Source: Prochilodus magdalenae
Lineage: Eukaryota; Chordata; Actinopteri; Characiformes; Prochilodontidae
NCBI GenBank assembly: GCA_024036415.1
Contig: JAMWET010000129.1
Coordinates: forward strand, 716,001 to 780,000
Direction of reading: 5' to 3'
Length of the DNA: 64,000 bases
Positions 1 through 13,065 of the stretch are shown piece after piece; the stretch's first letter is position 1, and every line of letters begins with the position of its first letter. A program made the translations under genes and the position numbers. The notes beneath the pieces were generated by a model. It did no database searches, was not told the origin of the DNA, and saw only the letters and a program-made list of their open reading frames with translations.

Positions 1-2960
1 TGACTAATTTGGTTTTATTTAGCAGTTCAATATTAATGAGAGATGAAGGGCCATCCTACTGAAGAAGCTGTTAAAAGTAAAATTAAAAAGACTATAAGCT
101 ATAAGTGCTAATGTTTAACATAAATACGCGCTGCTGCCCAACGCTATACTCTGTAATTATATCAGGCTCCAATTCAGATCGGTCATCATGCGCCACGTCT
201 CTTTTAGTTCAAAAATATGTTCCTGTGACTCTGCTGACTTTCTAAATGAGGAGGACATCAGATCTGAAACGTATGCAGGTTGATTTACTGATTACTAGAT
301 AATGTACATAGAGAAAAAAATACGTGAAAGAATAGTCGAATCGTTGACCAGGACGGGCGAATCCAATTCGACTGACAAAATTCTGAGTCGGGTACAGCCC
401 TAGTTTACATACTGTGATATGCTGTGACGCGGAGATACTGGGAGGGAAAAGAGTGTGGCAATCATCACAGATTTACTGAGCCAGCTAATGTTTGCTGTTC
501 GTACTGAAGACATGGTTGCCGTTAAACTAAACAGTTGAACTCTATGGACTAGCGTTAGCGACTAGCGACTAACTAGACAGCTAAAAATAATTTTCCTTTT
601 TGATGGTAGATACAGCTAAACTAGGAATCTAGTTTTCTCCCTTGACAGATTTGTGAAAAATTCTGCTTGCTGTGAAGTATTTCGCAGTTTCCAGCCATAA
701 ATAATAATTTAAATCTACTATAAACAATTGATCCTTTTTTAATTTCTCCTCAGGAGCAAAAATCAGCCTTTTAAAAAAAAAATTGACATTTAATGTAATA
801 ATTATTATAACAGCGATATTGACTGATATAAAAACTTTTTTGGTCGAAACCCTAAGCCCTATGATTACTCCAACCTATGTTCATTTGTTCAAGGTAATCT
901 ACCATGTTCTTTAGGGTCTTTAGTGTAGTGAGTTGTTTGTGATTTAACAGACGCCAGATTTTCTTCATTTAGTTTTTCACCTCCCCCAAAAACCAACATA
1001 GACATTTATTTGTGGCTTAAAAATCAAGGATTGAACTGATTTAAAGAATTATTACACTGCTACTTTTACTGGTTATGAAAAACATAAGCACCAGTGTTGG
1101 TGTACAGTTTTAGTGCTTCACATTAATGACACAATACAAAATGCTTTTAGTTTAATAATTAATATTAAAATAGAGTAAATGTTTAAAATGCACACCCCTA
1201 GTAGTAAGACAGCTAACTGCTAATGTTGCAATGTTTTTTTTTTCTTTAGACAATTTAGCATTACTGACTACCAAAATAAAGGGGAAATGAATGTGACACA
1301 TTGCGGTCAGTTACTTCTTCAGTCCTTATATATATACTAACATACATACATGCCCCATTAGGTACACCTCCTTGTATCTACACTCATTGTCATTTTTTTC
1401 AGCTTTGCTTAAGATGTAGGTATACTTCTTATACAGGTATTGTTAGCTCCCTTTACCCTGGTACAACCCCCACCGAACCTCCACAGAGCTGAGATTTGGG
1501 TACCTGATCATTGATATATATCCATCATATATTTTTCATATATCCATATGTATGGTCAATCTACATGTGTGTGTACAGTGGCTATTGAGTGTAGGTACAA
1601 GGTAGGTTTATGTAATAAACTGGCAACAGGCTGCCCTGTTATGCCACACTTAAGACTATTGATTATGTGTGGGGAAAAATTGTATTTAGATCACAACTGA
1701 TAATATGACTTGACTATAATCTATTGCAGATTATTAATGAATTAGCTTAATTTGCCATTGGTAAATGTGGTATCCACATACAAATGTGGTATATACTGTT
1801 ATGAACATTACTGAGAAAAAAAAAGAAGGGTCATGTGCATGTAAAAACTAATTTAAAGCTTTCACATTTTTTTAACAATCATTTATGACATATGTTAAAA
1901 TGCAAGTTTCATTTAAAATACACTGGACCATATTTACCTTTAGGCCTGTCCAGTGGCCATTGTCTTGTTCTAACCTGCAAACAACACTTACAGTTGTGTG
2001 ATGATTTATAATTCATGGTAGTACTGCTACATGAGCAGTGTGTATTCTCACAGTGGGTGCCCTGATATGCATTGAAATTATGAAAGCAGGTGGGCCCTTT
2101 TCCCTCCACACCTAGCTACCGGTCTAACTCCGTTTTAACTGCCAGCCTGGTTTATTATTGGTAGTCACATGTAACATAGCCAAAGTGCAGCCAGAAGGTC
2201 ATTGTTTTCAATTACAGATTGCATCTCTGATAGCCGGTATCAGATTGTTGATCATGACATCATGCCTGCCTGCAGGAAGAGTTAACCTTATGGAGTCTGA
2301 AGAGCTAGAGAACTTGTAGCTGCCGTCACCAGAGCTGAGACTGACACATGGCAATACCTGTGGGGTTATGTGTAAACACTGCCAGTGTATGATTGCAGTC
2401 GATGCAAATTCATGTGGCCCTATTTGTTGTCATAGAATTCATCATAGAGTTATTGGCCATTTCCAAAAAGACCACTCTCATGGGACCGGAAAAAAATAAA
2501 GGGGGCAGAGGGTCTTATTCTGTTGTCTACAGACTTGGGATCATTATATGATGGTGTTCTTTGTCCGTTCCTCCTGTGACAGCTCTGCAGTGTCCATTTA
2601 AGCCGACTTCTTTATCTGTTTGCACTGCACTGTAGTAAGAGTAGCTGCAGTGCTGTTCGGCTAAAAACAAAGTCTTAAATAGATAAAATAGTCATCTAAA
2701 CAGTGAGTTTCATCAGCTCCCAAGGCTCTTTTGAGCTACCCTAATCTAACAAATAATCTGTCTGATGAGAATAAAAAAACACTTATGTGACAATCATGCA
2801 TTTTAAAGCTAGTAAGGCTTCATTGCTTACTGCAGTCAGCCAGGCAGCAAAAGCTACTATCTCTATTTGTAGCCTGGTTTTACCATTAAACTGAGATTCC
2901 ATCCACTAGTAATGTTTCACCATCAAATCCATCTGCACTGAAACATGTCTTTTTAAATAG
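1..2960. other. AT-rich non-coding DNA, no gene seen
   Basis: No open frame here looks protein-like, and no exon with convincing splice sites was found. The sequence is AT-rich with scattered homopolymers. Near 330-405 there is a stretch with repeated GAATC/GATTC-like motifs ending in a GTACAGCCCTA-type terminus. It resembles the decayed end of a non-autonomous DNA transposon, but its partner end was not found. The short open frames at 1301-1492 and 1909-2109 have no recognisable composition and are treated as chance. Confidence 0.6.
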
Positions 2961-3235
2961 ACACCCCCACCACTCCCCCCCTTTCCTTTTTTTCTCGCTT
3001 CTCTCTCTGCAGAGCGCTTGTTTTCAGTGCTTTGCCTTGCCTCTTTTTCTCCGTCTCCCCTCCCTCTCGCTGTCCTTCTTTCTTCTCTTCCTTTCTTTCT
3101 GGCTGCTTTTCATTCCTGTTTTTCTTTTCATTGTTTTTTTCCCCCCTCCTCTCTCTCTTTTCTCCCGCTCTTTGGGACCTCGATTTCTTCTCTTCCTCTA
3201 TTCAGCTTGTCTTTATTCTCTTTTCTGAATAGTTG
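2960..3235. repeat. Pyrimidine-rich (CT) low-complexity tract
   Basis: About 270 bases in which the + strand is almost entirely C and T, interrupted by a few purines near 3005-3035. All three forward frames stay open through it, so it yields overlapping Ser/Phe/Leu-rich frames that are artefacts of composition. It is the first of several long strand-asymmetric tracts upstream of znf710. Confidence 0.8.
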
Positions 3236-4024
3236 CGGTACTTAAAGGGAAAGGGGAAGGAGAAGGGGAGAGAGGTTAGTTTCAGTCAGAACACAAAACT
3301 TCCTCCTACTGCAGTCAGTCTCGAACTACACTCTGCTATAGGGACTTTCTCTACAGTGCACACGCCTGCCTTCTTGACACATTTTAGTCACATGAAGGAC
3401 CCAAGGTGGCCTTGTTCTGCATGTACAGCAAGGCTTCCTGGTCTCGTTTGAAAGGCATCCAAATGTCGCATAGTGGCATTATGATGTCTTGTTGTGTTAA
3501 ACTGCCACTACGATGCATGATGGCTGTTATTTCATCACAAGTGGCTTATGGAACACGTCTACGCCTTATAAGAATGTCATCTCTGGTGCATGGAGCTGAC
3601 CAGCTACAAGACCTGCTGCCATTTAGTGCTACTCCCTTCAGTAGCATTGGTCAGGGCCACACAGGAAATTAAGAGCAGGAACAGCTTGTAGGCCGCACAC
3701 TCAGCACAATAACTACATCTCGTGCAACACAGATACCCTTCTGTAGGCTCTATACTACAACCTTGGAGATGAGAATGTATCAGCTTAGCTTGAAGGCTAG
3801 AGAAAGAACAGCCCTGAGACCAGTATGTAAGATGTGACCATTCTGTCTAGCGCACATGTAAATGAGCAGCGGCCTGAATTTGGAAGGGGAAAAAAAAGTG
3901 GCTTGGACAGACAGAAAACGATTAAAAATGCAGAATTGATAGGGCAACAGATGAAACTTTCTTTTTTTTTCTCTCCCTTTCTCTACTCCATAAGTAAGAA
4001 ACCAAAAAAACAGCATGATGGAAT

Positions 4025-4390
4025 GGCAGGCTTGAAGGGGAGAGAAAGGTGAAAGACAGATGAAAGTGAAAAGAGATAAAAGCCGGAGTGAGGAGGGTGT
4101 GGGATAAAGCAGGAGGAAGGGAGGCAGAGATGAAAGCAAAATGAGAAAGATAAGAACAGAGTGAGAGAGACAGAGAGGGAAACGGAGGGAGAGATAGATA
4201 GTGTACAGCGCAGAGAGAGGGGTAACCATGGAAACAAGAAGAAGGTACAAAAGGAGAGAGAGAGACAAAGGGGTTTTGATTTAAAAGAATGAAACTTGGG
4301 AGAAAGAAAAAGTAATTCAGGTTGAAATTTGTTACTGCGAGGTGAGGGAGAAATACAAAAGAGCGGAGAGTTGTATGGAGGGGACGGCAG
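4025..4390. repeat. Purine-rich (GA) low-complexity tract
   Basis: The + strand is dominated by A and G (GAGA, AGGGAG and GATAGATAG motifs) across roughly 250 to 350 bases. Its reverse complement gives the Ser/Leu-rich 162-codon frame 3780-4268 on the minus strand, which is a composition artefact. The tract lies immediately upstream of the candidate exon 4555-4687, while a pyrimidine tract (4999-5350) lies downstream of it. Confidence 0.75.
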
Positions 4391-4554
4391 CTCCTTCTAG
4401 ACTATATGGATCCTTCCAAATGAGACTTTGCACACAGCCAGGCACTATAGAGACCCCTAGTGTTAACTGGCCTCTCTACTCCAGTGTAGGGCCTCATACT
4501 ACCACTGCAGTCATATAGCATTACTCTGAGTGTGGAACTCTTCCATTTTAACAG

Positions 4555-4687
4555 AATGGGCAGCGAAACTCTCATGGCTCACCCATACAGCCATGACAAG
4601 AGCAGCCTTAGTGGCAACGCAGGCCACCTCATGCCACTAGGCCATTTAACCACCATTATCCAGGATTATGAGGCAGAGTTGCGGGAG
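4555..4687 (+). CDS. Candidate coding exon, possible alternative first exon of znf710
   Basis: A pyrimidine-containing stretch ending TTTTAACAG (to 4554) is a plausible acceptor, and GAG|GTAGGT at 4688 is a plausible donor. An ATG at 4556, directly after the acceptor, opens 44 codons starting MGSETLMAHPYSH and ending IIQDYEAELRE, with a mixed, protein-like composition unlike the CT-derived frames around it. The donor leaves phase 0, which is exactly the phase needed to join the znf710 acceptor at 17887; the result would read through to the conserved znf710 N-terminus with no stop. Against it: I do not recognise the peptide, human ZNF710 starts downstream of this, and a phase match has a one-in-three chance. 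It could instead be a non-coding exon or chance. Confidence 0.35.
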
Positions 4688-4998
4688 GTAGGTGTTTGCT
4701 TTGAGGCCGAGGTACACAAGTCAGCTGGGGGTTTGACCCTCTGACCCCGAACAACAGGGAGATTGATGAGGGGAGAGGAGTGGCACTGTTGTGTGCTGGC
4801 AGGGCCACCACTAGGATTGTGGTTCCTGATACGGTGAACTTGGGGCTTCAGAGCTGGGTATTTTGTAGCATATGGACTGGCTTTTTCAGATGCATGTGCT
4901 ATAGGCTACAGCTGAAAATTTACATTCATATTTGTCGATCTGTATAGAGTTGGAGGCAGACACTGGGTTCTTATTCTGTGGTTTTTGAGTCTCTTGTG

Positions 4999-5350
4999 GC
5001 TCTCTCTTCTTTCTCTCTCCTCCTCCCTTCCCCCTCTGTTTTTCTCTCCTCTCTCGCTTTCTCTTTCTCTCTCTGCCTTTGCTCTGCGTTTCTTTCTGTC
5101 TCGCTCGCTCACTCTCCCTCCCTCCTCCCTTCCTCTCTCTTGATCTCTCTCGCTCCCTCTCCCTCTCTCTCTCTCTCTCTTTTGCTCTCTCATCTGCCCC
5201 CCTCTCTCGCATGCTCTCCTCTTTCTCTCTTCTCTTTCTCTCCCTCTTTCCATAGCTCTGTCTCTCTCCCTCCCTCGCCCCCCTCTCTGTTCCTTTTATA
5301 TCCTCCTTGCTGAATGCTCTTCTCCTCTCCTCCCTCAACTCTGTCTTTTC
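4999..5350. repeat. Pyrimidine-rich (CT) low-complexity tract
   Basis: About 350 bases of nearly pure C/T on the + strand, with TCTC and CCCT runs. The 150- and 115-codon Arg/Glu-rich frames on the minus strand and the 111-codon Ser/Leu-rich frame on the plus strand are translations of this tract, not genes. Confidence 0.85.
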
Positions 5351-5517
5351 TCTTTTTTATTCAATCTTTTTCCTAGCTCTCTCCACACTCCTATCTTAGC
5401 ACAACTGTTTCTTTCCCAATATTCCATTTCTCCATTTTGTTCCCCCCACGCTGAATAAGAGGGGTAATCTTTTATTTAGGATTTGGAGTGTGCCCATCTC
5501 TTTGCATCTTGTGTGAT

Positions 5518-5520
<3 letters not shown>

Positions 5521-5550
<30 letters not shown>
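5521..5550. repeat. (GT)15 microsatellite
   Basis: Fifteen uninterrupted GT dinucleotides, preceded by TTATGT and followed by a T run. Confidence 0.95.
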
Positions 5551-5553
<3 letters not shown>

Positions 5554-5639
5554 GTGGTGCGACTGATGATTTCCGAGGAGCCTTACTGAAAACACACAAA
5601 CACCAAAATGATCGCAATTAAATCACAGGCTTCTGCAGG

Positions 5640-8600
5640 CGGCTGCACACTTTGCTGAACTGAGCTTGAGATTCCCTGTAACTTGTGAAGGACATTAAGA
5701 CATCCAGGATGACACTAACACTTCAAGCAATACAGATGAGGATGTTCCAATAAGCTGCATGTGTTTAGTGCTTGCAGAGAGCCCTTTTAGCTCAAAGCCC
5801 CTCCCAACCAATGTCCTCATCACCCCAACTTCACCCACTGACAACAGGTGTGGCAGTGGGCCTCACTAGTCCTCCTATCTGCTCTCAACTTTGGTCCCCA
5901 GTGCTATACCTCAAGCTCAAGTGACAGGTCTGCTGCAAGGACAGATAGCATTCGTGTTTCACTGAGAGTGATATTTCAGCTAGTCAGTCCCAATTTTGCA
6001 CACAAGATTCTACCCTTTTTCTGTTGCAGTGCAGCGATAAACTGTAAGCAAGGATGTAAGTAAGGATGAATATACTTAAAGACGAACAAATATGCTGCAA
6101 GATTGGACAGGTAGCCTTTGGACGTTTTGTAACATTTTAACATTTTAAACAAATAATTGTACACTGGATATGAGCATTGTATGTAGGTATATGTAAGCAG
6201 TTTAGTTTCATTACTTATATTATTACTTTTTTAGTTCTTGTGCACATACATTTGGGTATCTGTAGTGCATACCATTCAGATTGGTTCCCTTCTTACGTCA
6301 AGTGGGGACTCTAGAATAATGTAATAATTCTGCAACCTGAGTCCCCTCCCACAGCTTCCTACGTGAATGGGCGCCATTTATTTTTCTCAGGCTACCTTGT
6401 TTGTATTTCCTCATTCCACCTTAAATGGTTCAGAAGTTAGATTCTGGTGCCTCAGGCAAATGCTGTTAACTGCCACACATTTTAAGGTGGAAATAAAAAA
6501 AAAAAGAATAAGAAGTCGACTTCAGCCTCATTTTTTTCCAAATCAGCTCAATACAGCACAGCACTGGCAAAATCCTTTTCCTAAAAGAGGGATCTGTACC
6601 AACTGTCCATGGCAAAACTGCAGATAAGGGAAATGTAAGAATTTAAAATAGTTCTGCTTTGTGTTTTTTGGCCTGTAAACACTAGGTAATGCTAACAGCT
6701 ATGGTAATACAATAACAAAGACAAAATTAACTAGAAGGTTTTTACACTTGCTTGCTGCAGGATCCATAATAACATTAGGCCTATTAGTTTGTTAGTTGAA
6801 AGTCGGATGTAAGATGAACTTCATCTGATCAGCACAAGGATAATATGAGAGTATGAGACAATGCATACTGGTGTTGGCACAAGGAAAGGGGCTATTTAGA
6901 CAGGGTGAGAAGGGAGCAGTGGTGCGTGATCCTTGTTTTAGTGCTACTAATACATAACCACTAATTTGCACATTTGTGTTGTTGCTATTGGAGCAGCATT
7001 TAGGGGATTCTGTTGGCACGTTATTCATCAAGTATTTGTATGGTCAGTTTCGACCATTCTTTAAGTGGGCACCTGGCCATTTAGGCATGCTTCTGGTTTT
7101 GTAATTGCATTGGGTTGATGAGCAAACTTTAAAGCAGGCTTGGAGTTGAATGCTTTCATTTCATGTTGACAAAACAGCAGAATGAAACTCTTTAGAATCT
7201 AGGGAGTATGCAGGCTTTTAAGGCTTGATAGCCTAAATATGGGTCCACACTGTAGCACAAATTACTAAAGTAAAATACAGACAAAAATCTAAATCTAAAA
7301 TCCAAAACAAGTAATGGCCCTATTGGGTATTTTCATAGGTGCTTTTGATGGAGCATGCAATTAAAGCAATGGTTCAGCCACCTAAAAAATATTTACACAA
7401 ATCCTCCCAACCCCCCCATTGGAACCAAGACATGTTTTATGCCTAAAGTTTGCTCCTTTATATTTGCACTGGAACTACAAGGGTAATCGAATAACTTGTA
7501 GCCACCAGTATGCAACCTGTCTGCCTAAATAATCACAAAATGTGCTCTTAAATGATCTCAAATCAGCTTGCTATATTTGGTTTCAGACACTACCTGATAT
7601 GTGCATTTTTGGAGAGGAGTATGTGATGAACTATATTAGTGGCTTCCATTGTGTTTTATCTACATTAGCCTTAAAGCATCCAAAAGGAAATGTTTTTAAT
7701 ACCAACATGCCTTTGCTACACTTGGTTAAAGGTGAAATGGGTTTTATTTTGGGGATCTATTAACAGGAATTGAACAATGTATATGAAATAATGTTTGTGT
7801 CATTGGTGTTATATCAAAAATACTGCCAGCTTTAAACTATGAGGTTAAGGTTAGCTTCTCATTTGAATTACCCCTTTCCACCTTAAAAAAGTGCCGCAGT
7901 TGTATTCTCACAATGATATTGAGCTTCTTATTCTCCAGCTTCTTGTTCATATTTTTCCTTTCTACCTTAAATGGTAAGGCAGTACTGATTTATGTTTATG
8001 TTAATTAACATTAAAAACACAATCTAACATTTAAAGCCCTGGATTACTACGCTTTACTAATGGTATGAGCATGCTAGGTAGAACCACATGATGGTAAGAA
8101 TAAATTGCTAGAACACCAGTGCTAACCATTTTGTGTTGTGACATGTTTGAGAACCCAAATTTTGAAAAATCATACTTTATTATTTAGCACAAAAACAAAA
8201 GAACAAGTAATAAGGGGTTGGCCGTCACCATCAAATCCAAAAAAAGTGAAAACATGGCCGAAAACTGGCATTAATGACATTAGTTTTTTGGAATATAATT
8301 GCCTTTTACTCTGTAAACCCAGACACTTACTGGAAAATCCAGTACATAAATTAGTGTCACATTTTTTTTTTTATGATGATCAGTGTATGTATTGTATTAG
8401 ATTGTTGTGATTTTTACATGTTTCTTAAAGAAATGTGTGGGTTGGAACCCCAATAGACCCTTTTTCTGTATTCAACTCAGAATCATAGAAGTGAAAACAT
8501 TACAGCAGTGGTGGTGTTTATAAATGGGAATTAAGAAACAGTAATTTTTCATTATGTGTCTGATGTACAGAAGTTAGGGTTAAGTTAGGGTTTAGTGTTA

Positions 8601-10860
8601 GGGTTAATTTTATGTCATTATTAAGGAATTTGTTTTAATTTTTTTCCATTAGATTTCATTTAATTGTTGGGGAAGTAAACACTTCAATGCCTCCACTGTT
8701 GTAATGTCTTCCCCTTCCATGACAACTTCTGTTTTGCATGTGAAAGTACATAGTGTTTTTTTTGTTGTTGTTTTGTTTTGTTAAGAAGCTGCCGGATCTT
8801 TCTGCTACGCACAGTAATGATAGATGTCCCCCTACCTAAAATACATAAGTTTAGCTTGAGCGCACAGAAGCAACAGTAATGCAGTTGTGTTTGAGAACTT
8901 CAACTTCAGCTTCAGATAATTATATACTAATGAAAACATTTTGTATATGTAATGTATATGTGTTTGGTAATAACCGCCTACCCTAAAAAAAGATGTTACA
9001 GATTGCTCCTTTACAGTTCAAAGAAACATATAAACTAACAATAGAATAGAAAGTAGGTCAGAGGAGCAGCCGATGTGATCAGTGATTTAGGGTTTGTTTA
9101 CTAAAATATGTTGCTAATTCTCAATTCTAGATATCCTCAGGACAATAAGTGATCCTAGGTCAGGGTGTTTACTCCGTACTGGGTTTGTACTTTAAGTGTG
9201 GTCTCTGAGTTAAGAAACTTTTGTTTACAATACATGTTGTCCAAAATATCTGGCCATTGTATTCAGCTGCAAGGTAATATTTGGACGGAAACACGATTGC
9301 TAAAAATCTTCATTTAATCCATATAACTATACTCAGCTCACTCTGTTTTGCATGGATGATTTTTACTATCACCTAACATGCACAATGTGATGTGAAGAAG
9401 ATTTGATTTGATGGCACAGATACAAAAAGTGGACAGAGAAAGAAATTGGTAAGCAGAAAAGCGTCTAATGATAGAAAACATTTCAAGCTGAAAAAGGAAA
9501 ACTCTTGTAAAACAAAACTAGCATGTCACAGTCGCATTCATAACACCAAGTAACGTTAATGTTAGCATTTCATATAAATCAATTTTATTGCTAATCAAGA
9601 TGAAGGGTACTACAGAATATAGATAGTACAATAGTTATGTCTATGTTTAATGGTTAAAAAAACAGATTTTATTTCTGCCTCCAAATTCCACAAAGCCTTC
9701 CAAGAGGACGTTAAAATGAAGCTGAGTTAAGGGTTACATTGCACAACTCACTTACATGCACTAAATGGGTTTAGTTTAGATAGATAATATTATTTGCTAG
9801 TTAAGCAAAATGTGGATTGCTCTAAAATAAAACCATTTAGTTGTTCAAATTTAGAGACCTGTCTTATTTCCTTTTATATATTTACTACCATTCTTTAATA
9901 AGGCAAATGCATTTCTTATCTGTTTACTCAATTAAACTTTTTAATATCGAAGAATAGAATAGAATACTAAGTTACCAAAATTATTGATAGCTGCAGCCCT
10001 ATATTATAGTCCACATTATTATAAACCACATCAAGTCTGCATGCTCTTAAAGAGTGCTTGCACCCTAGTGCTATAACATCGTTATTGTGGTCAGTTCCAC
10101 AATCCAGTGTTAATGTGGTGGCAGGAACTTACCTAAATTTAGTGACCATAAACAGTAAAAAAAAAAAACTCTGACCCCTTTTCACCTTCCTCCTGCTCTG
10201 ATAATAGAGTGCAGAATGCTTTTGAGGGTCAGTTACTGTCCTGATGAAGGCTTGCTATGCTAGTTAGTTTGTTGTCTATTAATAGTGTGGTTCATTCACG
10301 TAAAGTTATTGATCAGAGTGTATGCATATGGGTCATTTCAGGGCAGAGGGTTAATCCTATTAATACCATAATCATTTAAGTCAATTACCTACACATATGT
10401 GAACCATCTTTTTAGGAAGGTCAGATCTAAACAAAAATCTGAAACGAGGGATGAGGCTTGTAATGTCAACATCGCCTGAAGCTTATGGCGGTGAATCGGT
10501 TATGCAGTTAGACCTACTGACCCCTGAGGGAACTCTGTTACAAGATTACATCAGTAAAGCCTTACCTCCTCACACAATGCACAGAAAGCGTGTCTTGTGA
10601 AGATTTTTGCCAGCTTCTACTTAACTTTCAGGATTGAACTCTGGTTCACATTTAATATGGCACAATCGAAGATCGAAGCCATCATAAGCATAGCCACTCG
10701 CTCATCAGGAAAAAATCTAGGAATGGTCACTGGATTATTCGTTTAAGATGACCTGCTGCGCTACCTACTACACATGGCCTACTAATCTGTCTATGTTAGG
10801 GTGATTGGGTGTGAACTTGTAATCTTGACTGCATTCAGCTATTTGTACAAAGCTGCAGTG
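5640..10860. other. Non-coding DNA, no gene seen
   Basis: Five kilobases of AT-rich sequence with only short open frames (90 codons or fewer) of no recognisable content. A cluster of TTAGGG-like hexamers occurs at 8573-8606. A terminus reading GATAGCTGCAGCCCTA near 9985-10002 resembles the end of a widespread fish non-autonomous DNA element; the opposite end was not found. No splice-bounded exon could be supported. Confidence 0.6.
8573..8606 (+). repeat. Degenerate telomere-like TTAGGG cluster
   Basis: Three GTTAGGG units separated by short spacers lie within 34 bases (GTTAGGGTTAAGTTAGGGTT and on). It is too short and imperfect to call an interstitial telomere with confidence; a degenerate simple repeat is the other reading. 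Confidence 0.4.
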
Positions 10861-10867
10861 TGGTGGT

Positions 10868-10936
10868 GGGGGGGGGGGGTCCAACTGGAGTATCCCTCAA
10901 GAAAATGAATCCTGTTTTTTTTTTTTTTTTTTTTTG
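10868..10936. repeat. G12 run followed by T22 run
   Basis: A run of 12 G (10868-10879), preceded by TGG repeats, is followed 35 bases later by about 22 T (10915-10936). Both are homopolymers prone to length change and sequencing error. Confidence 0.9.
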
Positions 10937-11045
10937 TGGAGGTCTGCTTTTGGGTACTGCATTGTTTTAGTATTGCAGAGAAATGAAACTGTGTGTATGT
11001 GTTTAGTCCCCGCTTTCATTCACTTATAGATAACAGTGAGTGTAG

Positions 11046-11070
11046 TGTGTGTGTGTGTGTGTGTGTGTGT
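11046..11070. repeat. (GT)12 microsatellite
   Basis: About twelve consecutive GT units bounded by TGTA on the left and AGACAC on the right. Confidence 0.95.
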
Positions 11071-11202
11071 AGACACAACAGTAGTGCTGAGTCTCTGTAA
11101 CCTATCCAGGCCCACTTCCCTAAGTCTCTCTCACTCTTAGCCTAGTGCAGGAACCTGTACATGTGCATGCGCACATACACTCACGCAGAATGCAAGCAGA
11201 AA

Positions 11203-11425
11203 TTCTCTCTCTCTGTCTCTCTCTCTCCCTCTCTCTCTCTCTCCCCATCACCCAGTGCCCGCCCCCCCCCCCCCCTTTTCCTCCACCCGTTGAGAAGTGT
11301 AGGGAGACAGAGTACACAGTAAAGGCAAAAGCGCAGTCTTTCTCACTGCTGTAAAAAAACCCAGGTACACATACACAAAGAATACAGGCTTTCTCTCTCC
11401 CTCCCTCTCTCTCTCCCTCCCTCTG
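11203..11425. repeat. CT microsatellites with a C-rich run
   Basis: TC/CT repeats at 11203-11243, a CCCCCCCC-rich run at about 11261-11275, and another CT/CCCT block at 11391-11425. Open frames spanning this on both strands (11120-11529) are Arg/Glu- or Ser/Leu-repeat artefacts. Confidence 0.85.
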
Positions 11426-11819
11426 TAGAGACTTGAAGAGAAACTCAACACACGCACACCCAGCATAGAGTTGTCTGTTGCCCTCTCAGAAAATTTCCCT
11501 CTGCAGTAACCTGTAGAAACACCACACACTCTCAGCTCACATATAGAGAGACTACTGAGCGTTCATTATTCTTTGTGTATTATTCCGTATGTGCGAGTGT
11601 TGGTCTGCAAAAGCCTGATACTTCTGGGCAAATGGGCAAGTGGACACGTTTGAGCCTCTCCCCGCCCCCCTTTCTCTTTCCCTACGTCTTCGTGGAGATG
11701 TGGGCTTGGATAGGAGCCAGTATATTCTTTCTTTTCCCTCAACTTTTGTTGTCGATCCCCCTCTTCCTTTCTCCCCACAGGCACAGGGCCGTGTGTTGTT
11801 TTATGTACGCGTCCCCAGC

Positions 11820-12250
11820 CGTTTCTTCTTCCATGTGCTTTTCTTTGTCTTTTCTGCCTCTTATCTCTTTGTTTCTTCCCCTGCACTCTTTCTATTTTCT
11901 CTCTCCCCCCTCTCTCTCTCAACTTCCTGCTATCTTTCCCCCTCACTCACACCCTCCCTCAATCTCTCTTTATCTCTGTCTGTCTCCCTCCCCTCCCTCT
12001 CTCTCCCTATCTTTCTCTCTCCTATCTTTTCTCTCCCTCCCTCCCTCCCTCCCTCCCTCACTCTCTCACTCACGCACACATTCATCTCACTCACTCTTTC
12101 ACAGCCCCACACACACTCCTTCCCTCCCTCCCTCCCTCTCTCTCTCTTCCTGCTTCTCTCTCTCACACATTCTCCTCTCTCTCTACTCTCATTCTCCTCT
12201 CTCTACTCTCTCCTCCAATGTTTGATTTTTTTTCTTTCTTTTTCTTTCCT
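11820..12250. repeat. Long pyrimidine-rich tract with (CCCT)n and (CT)n cores
   Basis: More than 400 bases of the + strand are almost entirely C/T, including tandem CCCT near 12032-12058 and 12121-12138, CT runs and a few CACA patches. The 216- and 260-codon forward frames and the 126-codon reverse frame over this region are composition artefacts: strings of Ser/Leu/Pro/Phe on one strand, Arg/Glu/Lys on the other. They have no start or splice context and no domain. Confidence 0.9.
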
Positions 12251-13065
12251 TTTTCCCATGGATTGTCCTTTCCTGCTCGGTAATGAAAAATGTCCCCCCA
12301 CTCCTCATATGGTACACAGCGCTCAGGTGTGTCTTAGCACCAGAACAGAGAGAAAGGGATACTGTTTAAATGTGAATCCAGTGATTTTACGTGAAATGCG
12401 CTGTTCCAAAGAAACTTACTGAATCAGAATTGTTCACCACGACAGGGGTAGGAACCAGATGTCAGAAGGAATGAATGCCTCCAAAAGCTACTCACCAAAG
12501 CCTATTAAATGAAACAATCTGAATATGTTGTCTGATGTCTGAGACATTGTTTGAAGATTTAGGTTTAAGATGGTGGGGGGCATTTTAAGGCAAAGTAGTT
12601 ACCAGAGAAAATGCTTTTTATATGTACTACCATTTTATCATAATCAGTATATAAATAAAATGTTTCTATTTGTTCTGTAGACATTGTGGCCCTTTGTTAC
12701 TGCAGAGACATAAAGGAGGGAGAGAGCGGTCACTGGTTAAAACAAATGAATGGAAAAGCTTGTAACCATGTAAAGCACGATGTTGTTGTAGAGCTATGCA
12801 CATTCGTAGAATCAAATTTAGTCAGATTCTACAATACTTGCAAACATTCATGAGGCTTTTAGTTTCAGGTTTAGGTCTCTACCAATTCGAAGAGAATCTG
12901 TGGCCATATTTATAAAACACTATATGATTTGTAAAATATCAAATAATCTGTAGGACACTGGCAATGCCATTGTGGACTGTTTGTGTGTCAAATTGCATGC
13001 GAGTCTCATTTCATAAATCATTGCTTGAATATAACTTTTCACTCATCGTTTTAAAATGGTGGTAA

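Noticed and set aside
4886..5338. 150-codon Arg/Glu-rich frame on the minus strand
   Set aside because: Reverse complement of the CT tract 4999-5350; no protein-like part.
11575..12422. Open frames of 216 and 260 codons on the + strand and 126 codons on the minus strand
   Set aside because: They translate a pyrimidine tract into Ser/Leu/Pro/Phe strings (Arg/Glu/Lys on the other strand). All frames are open at once, which is expected from composition and not from coding.
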